Assembly: GCF_015352985.1 (NCBI RefSeq)
Contig: NZ_JACYXF010000001.1
Location: forward strand, 620,001 to 684,000
Source of the DNA: Noviherbaspirillum malthae
GTDB lineage: Bacteria > Pseudomonadota > Gammaproteobacteria > Burkholderiales > Burkholderiaceae_D
Direction: 5' to 3'
DNA: 64,000 nucleotides
The notes beneath the pieces were generated by a model, which was not told where the DNA came from, made no database searches, and was given only the letters and a program-made list of their open reading frames with translations. Shown in pieces: positions 17,942 through 26,807 of this stretch (positions are counted from its first letter, which is position 1; the number at the start of each line of letters is the position of its first letter). The position numbers and the translations under genes were made by a program.

Positions 17942-18235
17942 AAGGTACTGGCCTTTCCTGCGGTTATTCCCTGAGTTTCCTGGTTCTGCCGGATTCATGC
18001 GTGTTGATGCCTTGCAAGTGTTGCATGAGGTGAATCCGCCAGGCGCTCTAATGTAATACGATTCGCGGTCCCTGTCCGTCCCACATATTGGGGAATTGGC
18101 TGTCGATTTCCCGCCTGTTCGGCGGCTGGCTTTCGTTCCGTAACGGGATAATGCATGGTATGAAATTCCGGCTGCCAACTTGACAGCAGTTTGGCTGCAG
18201 ATTGCCGGAAAGGCCCATCGAGCGGGAGCAGATCA

Positions 18236-21200
18236 ATGGATGACAAACAGGCATGGCGCAGCAGGCCCGGCTCCGCGGAAGCGGAACTGGATGATGCCGG
18301 CTCGGCGGGCGCCGATAAGGCAGGCGCGGACGGTGACGACGTCCATGACCGCAGCGCCGCCGTCGACCTGAAAGCCATCCGCGAAGCGATTGCCCGGGTC
18401 GAGGCGGAAGCCCGGGCCACGGTCGCTGCGGAGAACCGCGCCAATGCCGAAGCCCGTGCGCGCACCCTGGCGGAAGAGAAGGCGCGCCTCGATGCAGCCG
18501 CTGCTGCCGAGGCTTACCGCCATGCCCGCGCTGCCGAAGAAGCCGTCCAGGCCAGCCGCGCCCGTCTCGAAGCCGAACAGCAGGCGCGCGAAGCCGGCGA
18601 AGCGCGGGTTGCCGCCGTCAAGCGCGAGACCGAAGAATTGCGCGCCCGCGCCGAAACCGAAGCCGAAGCGGCCCGCGCCGCTGCCGAGCGCACCCGTGCC
18701 GAGCAGGCTGCCCGCCGGCGTGCGGAAGAACATGTCGCTTCCCAGACCGAGATCGCCGCCCGCATGGCATCGCTCGCGGAAGAGCTTGAGCAGGAAACCG
18801 AGCTCGCCCGCCAGCAGGCCGCGCAGCGCATCACCGCAACCGAAGCGGCGCGCCAGGAAACCGAGGCGCGCGCACGCGCCGATGCCCGCATCGCTGCGCT
18901 GGCACGCGAACAGGAAAACCGCGAAAAAAACGCGCGCAAGGCCGCCGAACAGCTGGCCAAGGCGCGCAGCGAAGCGCTCGACGCGGCCCGTCAGCGCGAA
19001 CTGGCCGAGTCGATGGCGCTGCAGGCGGCGCTCAGCCGCGCTCCGGCCGAAGTGCAGGCCCGCGAGGAAGCCCAAGCGCGGGCACTGGTGGAACGGGAAA
19101 GCGAAGCCGCCGCCCAGGCCCGCATCGAATTCGAGCGCAAGGCAGCGGAAGCCGTGCGCATCCGCCTGCAGGCGGAACTGGAAATGCGCGATGCAGCCGC
19201 CCGCCGGGAACATGCCGAATCCGGTGTTGCCGCCGCAGCACAGGCAAGGCGCGATGCCGAAGCGCGCATTCTCGCCGCCACCGAATCGCGCATCCGCGCC
19301 GAGCGTGAACTGCAGCAGCAGGCGCTGAGCCGCGCCGAAGCGGAACACCGCGCCGACCTGCAGGCGCAACGCCGCGCCGAGGCCGAAGCGCGCGCCGCCG
19401 AAGAGGCAAGCGGGCGTGAGCGGGCCGAGCAGGCAATCGAAGACGCGGCCAGGTTGCGCGCCGACGAAGAGCAGCGCGCCCGCGCCTTGGCCGAGGAGCG
19501 GCTGGAACTGGAGCGCGGCGCGGCAAAACTGGCCGCCGACAAGGCAGCCGCAGAACAGCAGGCTTACGAGCGTGCGGCCGAGCACGCCGAACTGCAGCGC
19601 AAGGCTGCCGACATGGCGGCGCGCAGGGCCCATGAAGCCATGCAGCATGCGCAGGCCGAACGCAGGCGTGCCGACGCCGAGCAGCAGGCTGTGGCCGCAC
19701 TGCAGGAAAGAATGCGCGCCGACCAAGATGCCGCTGCTGCCGCGCTTGCCCGTGCTGAAGCGGAGCAGGAGCACGCCGGCCTGCTGCGCATGCAGGAGCA
19801 GGCCGAACAGTCCAGGCGAGCCGCGAAAGAGGAAGAGATCGCCGCCGGCAAGCTCGCCCTCGCCAAGGCGGTCGAGAGCGCCGATGCTCAGCGCCGGGCC
19901 GCCGCGGCGGCCGTGCAGCGGGCGCGCGAGGCAGCCGAGCTTGCAAGGCTGGAACGCCAGCGTGCCATTGATGAGGAAGCGGCGCTGGCCGCACTGCGCG
20001 AGAAGCTGGAAGCCGAACGGAAAAAAGCGTCTGCCGCGCAGCAAAGACTGGCGGCGGAGCAGGCAGCGCTCGCGCAGGCCCGCCAGCTTGCCGAGGCCGA
20101 ACTGCAGCATGCCGGCGAACTGAGGGCGCGCGAGGAACTCGACCGCGCCGCCCAGGCAGCGGCTGCTTCGGAGGCGAAGGCGCTGCTTCACGCCAATCAG
20201 CAGCTCAGGGCAGCGGCGGACAGCAAGCGCAAGGCAGCCCAGGCCGCGCTCGTCAAAGCGCGAGAAGCCGTGGAACTGGCCCGTGTGGAAATGGAAAGGG
20301 AAGCTGCAGAGCAGGCGGCGCTTGCCGCGATCGACCAAAAGCTCGCGGCGGAAAAGACATTGCGCGATGAAGGCGAGGCGCGCCTGCGCTCGGAGCGCGA
20401 ACTGGCTGCTGTGCTGGCGGAACGCGAAGCCGCCGAGCGCACCGCCCGCCAGGCGATGCAGGCGCAGGCTGCGGCAGAAAAGGCCCGCCTGGAGAAAGCG
20501 CTGGAGCAGGCCGAAGCGCAGCGCCGGGCTGCCCAAACCGCGATTGCCCGCGCCCGGGAAACGGTCGAACTGGCGACTGCGGCGCGCCGGCGCGCCCAGG
20601 CCGAGGAACAGACGCTGGCCGCGCTGCAGAGCAAGCTCAAGCTGGAACAGGAACGTACTGCCGCAGAGCAGCAGGCGCAGGCTGGAATCGATGCCGCCAT
20701 GGAGATCGAACGCCGGGCGCATGCCGAGGCGCAGGCTGCTGCATGCGTAGCCGCCGAGCAGTCAGGAATCGTCCGGGCCCGGGAAGAGGCGGCACGCAAG
20801 GACCGGCAGGCCGGCGAAGCGCGGCTCGCTGCGGAACGGCAGTTTCTGGAAGCCGCGGCTGAGCAGGCCCGCCTCAGTAAAGAGGCTGCCGATGCCGCGG
20901 AAGCCAGGGCGCGCGAGGCGACCGAGCTGGCGCGCGTCGAAAGCGCCCGCGCCAGGGCGGAACGGGAAGCCCTGGCCGCGATTCAGGAAAGGATGCAGGC
21001 GGAATCCGCCGCGTGCGAGCATGCCGAGCGGCGCGCAGCCGCCGAGCGTGCAGCGGCAGAGCTGGCGATGCAGCGCATGAAGGCCGACGCCGAAGCGCAT
21101 GCGGCCGAGACCCGGCATGCGGCTGCCGAACAGCGCGCCCTCGATGCGGCCCGCAGCCGCAAGGCAAGCGCCGAGAACGGTGCCGCCGCGGCGGAAGAGC

Positions 21201-21577
21201 GCCGCCGCACCTGCGAACGGGAACGTGAGGCAGCGCAAGCGCTTGCCGATGCCTTGCTCGACCGCCTTGCCGCCGATGCCGGCAGTCTGGGCGACTGGAG
21301 GCGGCGTGCCGAAGCGGTGCTCGCGGAATCGCCGGTTCCCGCCCGACGAAGATCATTCGTGCGCCGTCCCGCCGCGGCATTGATGAGCGGCGTGGTCTTC
21401 GCCGCAGGCGTTGCGGCCGCCGGGTGGATGCTTGCCGACGCCGACCCCGCCGGGGCGCCTGCTACCGGCCAGCCCGTTCCGGCTTCCGCTGCAGCAGCCG
21501 GGAATCGCGGCGCCATGGTCATTCCCGCAGGCCAGCGCATGACGCATCAGATTCAGCCGGGCGCCACGGATCGCTGA
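18236..21577 (+). CDS. Giant Ala/Glu/Arg-rich coiled-coil protein with C-terminal membrane anchor
   Basis: A 1113-residue protein of unknown function. Residues 45-1030 are almost pure alanine, glutamate, arginine, glutamine and lysine without helix breakers, so a very long coiled coil is predicted. Five copies of a 42-residue repeat (consensus RxAAxAAxxRAREAxELAR in the first half) start at residues 455, 553, 665, 763 and 882; the spacings (98, 112, 98, 119) are all multiples of seven. A single membrane segment lies at about 1045-1067 after RRRSFVRRP, which by the positive-inside rule puts the coiled coil in the cytoplasm and a 45-residue tail in the periplasm. GGGAG precedes the ATG at 18236. 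It is divergent from the hybrid kinase. It resembles no named family I can identify; TolA-like or polar scaffold roles are guesses. Confidence 0.85.
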   Translation: MDDKQAWRSRPGSAEAELDDAGSAGADKAGADGDDVHDRSAAVDLKAIREAIARVEAEARATVAAENRANAEARARTLAEEKARLDAAAAAEAYRHARAAEEAVQASRARLEAEQQAREAGEARVAAVKRETEELRARAETEAEAARAAAERTRAEQAARRRAEEHVASQTEIAARMASLAEELEQETELARQQAAQRITATEAARQETEARARADARIAALAREQENREKNARKAAEQLAKARSEALDAARQRELAESMALQAALSRAPAEVQAREEAQARALVERESEAAAQARIEFERKAAEAVRIRLQAELEMRDAAARREHAESGVAAAAQARRDAEARILAATESRIRAERELQQQALSRAEAEHRADLQAQRRAEAEARAAEEASGRERAEQAIEDAARLRADEEQRARALAEERLELERGAAKLAADKAAAEQQAYERAAEHAELQRKAADMAARRAHEAMQHAQAERRRADAEQQAVAALQERMRADQDAAAAALARAEAEQEHAGLLRMQEQAEQSRRAAKEEEIAAGKLALAKAVESADAQRRAAAAAVQRAREAAELARLERQRAIDEEAALAALREKLEAERKKASAAQQRLAAEQAALAQARQLAEAELQHAGELRAREELDRAAQAAAASEAKALLHANQQLRAAADSKRKAAQAALVKAREAVELARVEMEREAAEQAALAAIDQKLAAEKTLRDEGEARLRSERELAAVLAEREAAERTARQAMQAQAAAEKARLEKALEQAEAQRRAAQTAIARARETVELATAARRRAQAEEQTLAALQSKLKLEQERTAAEQQAQAGIDAAMEIERRAHAEAQAAACVAAEQSGIVRAREEAARKDRQAGEARLAAERQFLEAAAEQARLSKEAADAAEARAREATELARVESARARAEREALAAIQERMQAESAACEHAERRAAAERAAAELAMQRMKADAEAHAAETRHAAAEQRALDAARSRKASAENGAAAAEERRRTCEREREAAQALADALLDRLAADAGSLGDWRRRAEAVLAESPVPARRRSFVRRPAAALMSGVVFAAGVAAAGWMLADADPAGAPATGQPVPASAAAAGNRGAMVIPAGQRMTHQIQPGATDR

Positions 21578-21882
21578 AGGCCGGGCCGTTCGCGCCTCTA
21601 TCATCTTCTCCCGCGTCTCTCTGAATGCGGGTGCAGCGCGCATGCCGCTGCACCCGCCGGCATGGCGTGCCGCCGGGTCTGAGGTTAGAATTGCTCCGGT
21701 TTGCCGCGGCCGCAATCCGGTTTCTGCATTGCGTTGCCTCTCTGGCAAAGCCTGTCTTTGTTGACAATCTGGCTGTTGTAGCGGCAATCGCATCGCAGCC
21801 GGATGCGCGAACTCTTGTTTCGCGTGCCCGGTTTTTGCTGCAAAATAACGCCCATCGATTCATGATCCTCTCGTCCCGTCGC

Positions 21883-23016
21883 ATGTCCAAGTTCCGTTTG
21901 CGTCCTGCCATCAATACAAGCATCGTTCTGTCAGGACTGCTCGCTGCACTCTGTGCCGCGCCCGTGCTGGCGGATGACGCAGCCGATATCAACAAGCTCA
22001 TGCGCGCCGGCCAGTATGGCGAGGCCTTGGGCAAGGTCGATGCCTCGCTCGCCCGTACGCCCCGCGATGCGCAATTGCGTTTTCTGAAAGGCGTGATCCT
22101 GGCCGAGCAGAACAAGTCCGCCGAAGCCATCGCCGTCTTCAGCAAGCTGACGGAAGATCATCCGACCCTGCCGGAACCGTACAACAACCTCGCCGTGCTG
22201 TATGCGGCATCCGGCCAGTATGACAAGGCGCGGGCCGCGCTCGATTCGGCGATCCGCACCAATCCAACCTACGCCACCGCCTACGAGAATCTCGGGGACG
22301 TGCATGCGAAGCTCGCCAGCCAGGCTTACGACAAGGCGCTGCAGCTCGATTCCGGCAATTCGGCGGCCAAGTCCAAGCTGACACTGATGCGCTCGCTGGT
22401 CAGCGTCAACGGCCTGGCCGGCAACGTCAAGCCGTCAGCCATTCCGCAGAAGCAGCCCGAGCCGATCGTGGCATCGGCACCCAAGCCCGCACCGGCGCCG
22501 GCCGCAACGCCGGCTCCGGCGCCCGCACCTGCGCCAGTTCCTGCGGCCAAGCCGGCGGAGCAGGTCGCCGCTGCCAAGCCTGTCCCCGCGAAGCCCGAGA
22601 AGCAGGACAAACAGGAGAAGCAGGAAGCTGCCAAGGAATCGAAACCGGCAGCCAAACCTGCGCCTGACAACAATGGCGAGCGCGACGACGTCATCGATGC
22701 CGTGCGCGATTGGGCAAAGGCCTGGAGCGCACAGGACGTGAAGGGATATCTGGCCGCTTACGGCAGTGATTTCCAGGTGCCGAACGGGCAGGCCCGCAAG
22801 GCATGGGAAGAAGAGCGCCGCAGCCGCATCGCCGGCAAGGGACGCATCAACGTAAAGATCGAATCGCCGCAGGTCAGCGTCAGTGGCAACACGGCCACCG
22901 TGAAATTCCGGCAGGTCTACCTGTCGGATCAGCTGACCGCCAATACCCGCAAGACCCTGGTGCTCACCAAGCAGGCCGGGAAATGGAAGATCAAGCAGGA
23001 AAGCACGGGCGGTTGA
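21883..23016 (+). CDS. Exported TPR protein with C-terminal NTF2-like (Cds6-type) domain
   Basis: A 377-residue protein. A signal peptide (KFRLRP, then a hydrophobic core, cleaved near VLA-DDA) is followed by three or four TPR helices (about 33-150, for example LPEPYNNLAVLYAASGQYD), a Pro/Ala/Lys-rich linker (about 185-260) and a C-terminal SnoaL/NTF2-like fold (about 265-377, AVRDWAKAWSAQDVKGYLAAY). The last domain resembles the Cds6 type attached to L,D-transpeptidases. Its stop overlaps the start of the L,D-transpeptidase gene (TGATG), so the two are coupled and probably work on the same periplasmic substrate. The start could also be the ATG at 21862; neither has a clear ribosome-binding site. 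Confidence 0.8.
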   Translation: MSKFRLRPAINTSIVLSGLLAALCAAPVLADDAADINKLMRAGQYGEALGKVDASLARTPRDAQLRFLKGVILAEQNKSAEAIAVFSKLTEDHPTLPEPYNNLAVLYAASGQYDKARAALDSAIRTNPTYATAYENLGDVHAKLASQAYDKALQLDSGNSAAKSKLTLMRSLVSVNGLAGNVKPSAIPQKQPEPIVASAPKPAPAPAATPAPAPAPAPVPAAKPAEQVAAAKPVPAKPEKQDKQEKQEAAKESKPAAKPAPDNNGERDDVIDAVRDWAKAWSAQDVKGYLAAYGSDFQVPNGQARKAWEEERRSRIAGKGRINVKIESPQVSVSGNTATVKFRQVYLSDQLTANTRKTLVLTKQAGKWKIKQESTGG

Positions 23017-24263
23017 TGTTCTGCTTTCGACCTCATCAGCCGCTCATCCGGCGCGGAATGCTCGTCGGCCTGTCCTTCGCGCTTGCGACCGGCTGGAGCC
23101 TGTCCGGCCCTGCAGCGGCCACCAGCCCTGCGGTGCGGGAGGCAATGCAGGCGCTGGCTTCCAAGCCGAACCCCGAAGTTCTTCTGATCGAAGTCTACAA
23201 GGAACTCGGCGCCAATCATCTGCGCACCGCCCTTGAGAAGGCCGACCGGCTGGTCGAAGCCTATCCGAACTTCCGCCTCGGCCATCTGATCCGCGGCGAC
23301 CTGCTGCTGATGCACAGCAGGCCGGTGACCACACTGGGCGCCGTGGACGGCCCCGAGGACAAGCTCAAGAATCTTCGCGAAGAAGCGATGGTGCGTCTCA
23401 AGTCCCTGCGCGAACGCCCCGACCCGGATCTGATTCCGCGCCAGGTGCTTCAGCTGCGCGACGACCAGAAGCATGTGCTGCTGGTCGATGCCAAACGCTC
23501 CCGGCTCTATGTGTATGCCCACCAGGCAGGAAAGCTGAAGCTGGTCAGCGATTACTACATCAGCCAGGGCAAGTACGGCGTCAACAAGCTCAAGGAAGGC
23601 GACCAGAAAACCCCGATCGGCATCTATTACATCACCAGCCGGCTTTCCGGCGCCCGCCTGCCGGACTTCTACGGTTCGGGCGCGCTGCCCATCAACTATC
23701 CGAACGAGTGGGATAAGCTGAACGGCCGCAGCGGTTCCGGCATCTGGCTGCACGGTACGCCTTCCGACAGCTTCAGCCGCCCGCCGCTGTCGTCGGACGG
23801 CTGCGTCGTGCTGACCAATCCCGACCTGCACAGGCTGTCGAACTCGGTCGAGATCGGCAAGACGCCCGTCGTGATCAGCGAGACGATCGACTTCGTCAAC
23901 AAGACCAAGTGGGACAATGACCGCGCCGCCGCCGCCCGCATTCTCGAAGGTTGGCGCCAGGACGTGGAAAGCATGGATTCCGCGCGCATTGCCCGCAATT
24001 ATTCGCGCCAGTTCAAGTCCGACCGCGGGGAAGACGTCGATGTCTGGCTCGGCAAGCACCAGCAGTCGCTCGGCAATGTCAAGGCATTGAAGCTGGTCCT
24101 GCGCGACATGACGCATTTCTTCTATCCCGGCCGCGATGACATGATCGTCAGTACGTTCACCCAGGAAACAATGATAGGGAAGAGCAAGAGCACCCTGCGC
24201 AAGCGCCAGTACTGGACAAGGGAAGGCGCAAGCTGGAAAGTCCTGCATGAAGTGACTTTGTGA
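23016..24263 (+). CDS. L,D-transpeptidase (YkuD) with C-terminal Cds6-type domain
   Basis: A 415-residue exported enzyme. After a signal peptide (about 1-35) comes a helical region, then the YkuD domain (about 150-285) with IWLHGTPSD and the catalytic Cys263 in SSDGCVVLTNPD. YkuD enzymes form 3-3 cross-links in peptidoglycan or attach proteins to it in the periplasm. The C-terminal 130 residues (ILEGWRQDVESMDSARIARN) form an NTF2-like domain similar in kind to the end of the preceding TPR protein. The ATG overlaps the previous stop by one base. The substrate and cross-link type cannot be read from the sequence. Confidence 0.88.
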   Translation: MFCFRPHQPLIRRGMLVGLSFALATGWSLSGPAAATSPAVREAMQALASKPNPEVLLIEVYKELGANHLRTALEKADRLVEAYPNFRLGHLIRGDLLLMHSRPVTTLGAVDGPEDKLKNLREEAMVRLKSLRERPDPDLIPRQVLQLRDDQKHVLLVDAKRSRLYVYAHQAGKLKLVSDYYISQGKYGVNKLKEGDQKTPIGIYYITSRLSGARLPDFYGSGALPINYPNEWDKLNGRSGSGIWLHGTPSDSFSRPPLSSDGCVVLTNPDLHRLSNSVEIGKTPVVISETIDFVNKTKWDNDRAAAARILEGWRQDVESMDSARIARNYSRQFKSDRGEDVDVWLGKHQQSLGNVKALKLVLRDMTHFFYPGRDDMIVSTFTQETMIGKSKSTLRKRQYWTREGASWKVLHEVTL

Positions 24264-24556
24264 TGCCGATAGGAAGGGTTCGTCCGCATCATGCGGAATC
24301 GTGTCTTTTTCCTGCGGCCATGTTGCCTGGCATCCATCTTCTCGCTGCCGGTTTCTGATCGGCTGACTCCTTTCTGGCCAAGTCCGCAGTTCCATCCGGT
24401 GCCATGCCTTGGCCGGATATGAGCCAACTCAAGCGCCCGAGCGATTGCGCATCGGAGACATGGCAAATCGCAACTCTCTCCTCTATGCTGTTGAACCACT
24501 GAAGTACCACGTTGTCTTTCCTGACATAAGTAACCGTTACATCAGGCGAGTTCAAC

Positions 24557-25912
24557 ATGCGGTGCCCATATTGCGGAGCGGAAAAAACCGCCCAGATCTG
24601 CGCGCGGTGCGACCGTTCGCATGCCGCCCGCACTGTGTCGATAAATACATCCAGTCCAGCGGCTGCCATGTCCCGGCCGAGCCCCATGCGCCCGCCTGAC
24701 AGGAGAGCCGTTCCAGCAGCGTCACTGCCGGGAACGGCGGTCGCTGCATTGCTTCGGAGGACACGTTACTTGACCGGATTTTCTTCACCGATTCCCAAAC
24801 CGGATGCTGCGGCGCCAGGCCGCAATGCGCCACATGCGGAAACTCCGCATGTGGGCGCGGCGCAGCCGTTGAAGGAAGGTAATCCGGTCCATACGGAAGA
24901 GCGCCCCAAGCGGGAAGCTTTCGATGCGTCCGCATACCGCGCCAACCCCCTGCCTCCGAATCCGGCTTATGAAGAATTCCAGCGCGAGTACGCGGCACGC
25001 TATGCCGCCTACAGCGAACCCATGGCCAGCCGGCGGCGCAGGGGTTTCCGTGCAATTCATATGGCGCTGATTTTCACGCTCGGTGCCGCGGCCGGCCTGG
25101 GAGGTGCTTGGTGGGCAGATTCCGCTGACCGGCACTCGGCTCAGTCCTCGCCGGTGCCTGGCATCGTTGCAGCCAAACCCGACTTGCCGCCGTACGAAGA
25201 ATTGCTTCGCCGGAAAAATACGCAGGCGCCGCAAGAGGTGCAAGGAGCATCGGGCGCAACCGCCGCATCAGAACCGCAGGGCGTGCGCGGGATCCGTTCC
25301 AGCGAGTTGCCATATGACGGCAGGCCGCCCGAGGCGATGGAGGAATCGCTTGCCTCGGCAGCGCCGGCGTTGACTCCGGCACCGCTATCGTCGGCAGCAG
25401 TATCGTCAGGCGGCAGCGACACGGAAGAAAGCGTGGCACCGGCACCGACACCAGCCAGAGGCGCATCGAGTTCGGCTGCGGCGCCGGAGGCATCGCGCAA
25501 GCCCGCCGTATCGCCTGATGCGGCGTCGGCAAGCCGGGCCAAGCAGGCCGATGACAAGGCATCCGCTGCAGCCGCGTCTTCCAAGCGGACGACAGTGGCG
25601 AAGAATGCGAAGAGCCAGGAGATTGAGCGCATCCGGCGCCAGGCTGACGAGGAGTTGAAAAAGAAGAACGGCACGGCGCGGCGCGGCGACGATGAACGCA
25701 ATACATCTCAAGCGGCGCAGAAGAAAGAAAGCGGCAACCCGCCGGCCAGCACGCTGGCTTCGGCTACCAACTACAAGGCCTTGCTCGCGCAATGCGAAGC
25801 GGCGTCGAACATCTTCCGGCGCGAACAATGCAAATGGAAGCTCTGTAACGGCATGTGGGGCAAGAACGGCTGCCCGTCCTACGCCAAGCCGAACAGTGTT
25901 TACAACTATTGA
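24557..25912 (+). CDS. Zinc-ribbon, single-membrane-span protein with cysteine-rich C-terminus
   Basis: A 451-residue protein I cannot assign to a family. It starts with a zinc ribbon, CPYCG and then CARC (Cys3, 6, 15, 18). A low-complexity region (20-160) follows, then one membrane helix (about 168-188, after SRRRRGFRAIHM), a long Ala/Ser/Pro-rich region (190-400) with a basic coiled patch, and a compact C-terminal motif with four cysteines (LAQCEAASNIFRREQCKWKLC, then NGC). The positive charges before the helix put the zinc ribbon in the cytoplasm and the cysteine tail in the periplasm. It stands alone, 293 bases after the transpeptidase. Confidence 0.7.
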   Translation: MRCPYCGAEKTAQICARCDRSHAARTVSINTSSPAAAMSRPSPMRPPDRRAVPAASLPGTAVAALLRRTRYLTGFSSPIPKPDAAAPGRNAPHAETPHVGAAQPLKEGNPVHTEERPKREAFDASAYRANPLPPNPAYEEFQREYAARYAAYSEPMASRRRRGFRAIHMALIFTLGAAAGLGGAWWADSADRHSAQSSPVPGIVAAKPDLPPYEELLRRKNTQAPQEVQGASGATAASEPQGVRGIRSSELPYDGRPPEAMEESLASAAPALTPAPLSSAAVSSGGSDTEESVAPAPTPARGASSSAAAPEASRKPAVSPDAASASRAKQADDKASAAAASSKRTTVAKNAKSQEIERIRRQADEELKKKNGTARRGDDERNTSQAAQKKESGNPPASTLASATNYKALLAQCEAASNIFRREQCKWKLCNGMWGKNGCPSYAKPNSVYNY

Positions 25913-26090
25913 TTGTTAGAACAAAGTATTCACTTCCATGCGTCCCGCGAAGACCGGGAAGCGGCAGTGTGCACTGCCACTATTGCTTCTTCATCTGCCT
26001 TCGGCATCCCGAAGCGCATCATCGTTAACCACGTCCTTGCCGAATTCTCCAAACCACTTTAAGCGGTCTGTTAAGACTTGTTGCGCCGTT
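25913..26090. other. Gene-free gap before the toxin-antitoxin operator region
   Basis: Nothing recognisable apart from a short AT-enriched transition. The gap between genes runs on to 26222; its second part holds the operators and promoter listed separately and is clearly less GC-rich than the surroundings. Confidence 0.5.
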
Positions 26091-26107
26091 TGTACATCGT
26101 ATGTACA
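26091..26107. promoter_or_regulatory. Distal TGTAC-N7-GTACA palindrome, probable antitoxin operator
   Basis: TGTACATCGTATGTACA: perfect seven-base arms around CGT. It shares the TGTAC-N7-GTACA frame with the site at 26187-26203; the two centres are 96 bases apart, close to nine helical turns. Confidence 0.6.
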
Positions 26108-26166
26108 TCGGTAAATACTAAGTAGCATTTCCTGCTGAAAAGTTCGAACATTGTTTAAATAAACAT

Positions 26167-26194
26167 TTGCCGTCAGGGAAGTTTGTTGTACTAT
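26167..26194 (+). promoter_or_regulatory. Predicted sigma-70 promoter of the toxin-antitoxin operon
   Basis: TTGCCG (26167-26172), a 16-base spacer and TACTAT (26189-26194), about 30 bases before the antitoxin ATG. The -10 box lies inside the proximal operator palindrome, the classical layout for autorepression. Confidence 0.55.
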
Positions 26195-26203
26195 GTTCGT
26201 ACA
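26187..26203. promoter_or_regulatory. Proximal TGTAC-N7-GTACA palindrome over the -10 box
   Basis: TGTACTATGTTCGTACA has five-base arms with the same spacing as the distal site. It covers the predicted -10 box, so a bound antitoxin or toxin-antitoxin complex would block transcription. Assignment to this antitoxin is inferred from position. Confidence 0.6.
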
Positions 26204-26222
26204 TTCTGTTAAAGGAATTTCT

Positions 26223-26477
26223 ATGAAGACTGCAATACGCAAGATGGGTAATTCACAGGGAATATTGATTCCCAAACCGTTCTTGTTGCAGACCGGTCTT
26301 GATATCGGCGAGGTGGACATCGACGTGGAAAACGACACGATCGTGATCCGCAAGCCGAAGAAAAAATCGCGTGAAGGCTGGGCCGAGGCCTGCCAGAAAA
26401 TCGCGGCGAGCACGGCGGAACAGGCAATTGCATGGCCGCTGATCACGAATGACGCAGAAGCTGGATTTACATGGTAA
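26223..26477 (+). CDS. MazE/PemI-type antitoxin (AbrB fold)
   Basis: An 84-residue protein beginning MKTAIRKMGNSQGILIPKPF, the swapped-hairpin AbrB/MazE DNA-binding motif. The C-terminal third (REGWAEACQKIAASTAEQ and on) would be the toxin-wrapping tail. MazE-type antitoxins neutralise the MazF RNase and repress their own promoter. AAAGGAA precedes the ATG by six bases. The toxin gene overlaps its last seven bases, the usual arrangement. Confidence 0.9.
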   Translation: MKTAIRKMGNSQGILIPKPFLLQTGLDIGEVDIDVENDTIVIRKPKKKSREGWAEACQKIAASTAEQAIAWPLITNDAEAGFTW

Positions 26478-26791
26478 AGCGCGCCGATGTATGGCTGGTT
26501 GACTTCGAAAAACCGGTCGGTAGTGTGACGCAGCAGCGCTGGCCCTGCGTCATCGTGTCCCCCGAAGAAATGGACGAATACCTGAGCACGCTGATCGTGG
26601 CGCCGATGAGCACGCACGACATGCCGGCGCCGTTCAGGATTCCCGTCATGTTCATGGGCAAGCAGGGGCTCATTATGCTTGACCAGATCCATACGCTGGA
26701 AAAAGCGCGGTTGATAAGGAAGCTTGGTGTGATCGGCGATGACACCATGGCTAAGACTCTCGAAGTATTACAAGAAGTTTTCGCTTATTAA
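26471..26791 (+). CDS. MazF/PemK-type endoribonuclease toxin
   Basis: A 106-residue PemK/MazF-fold protein. It shows the family start KRADVWLVDFEKPVGSVTQQRWPCVIVSP (read in parts), with the conserved QQ/KxRPxVIVS-like region and a STLIVAPMS strand, and ends LEVLQEVFAY. MazF enzymes cut mRNA at short specific sequences and halt growth. The gene overlaps the antitoxin by seven bases and ends 16 bases before flhD, so flhD may be read from the same transcript. Confidence 0.9.
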   Translation: MVKRADVWLVDFEKPVGSVTQQRWPCVIVSPEEMDEYLSTLIVAPMSTHDMPAPFRIPVMFMGKQGLIMLDQIHTLEKARLIRKLGVIGDDTMAKTLEVLQEVFAY

Positions 26792-26807
26792 GATAAGGAC
26801 GACTCAC

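Noticed and set aside
18233..20722. An 829-residue open frame antisense to the coiled-coil gene
   Set aside because: The Leu/Phe/Gly-rich content is the mirror of Glu/Ala/Arg codons; it has no ribosome-binding site.
18236..21577. The internal repeats considered as a CRISPR array
   Set aside because: Repeats are protein-level, in frame, with variable DNA, and spacers are coding.
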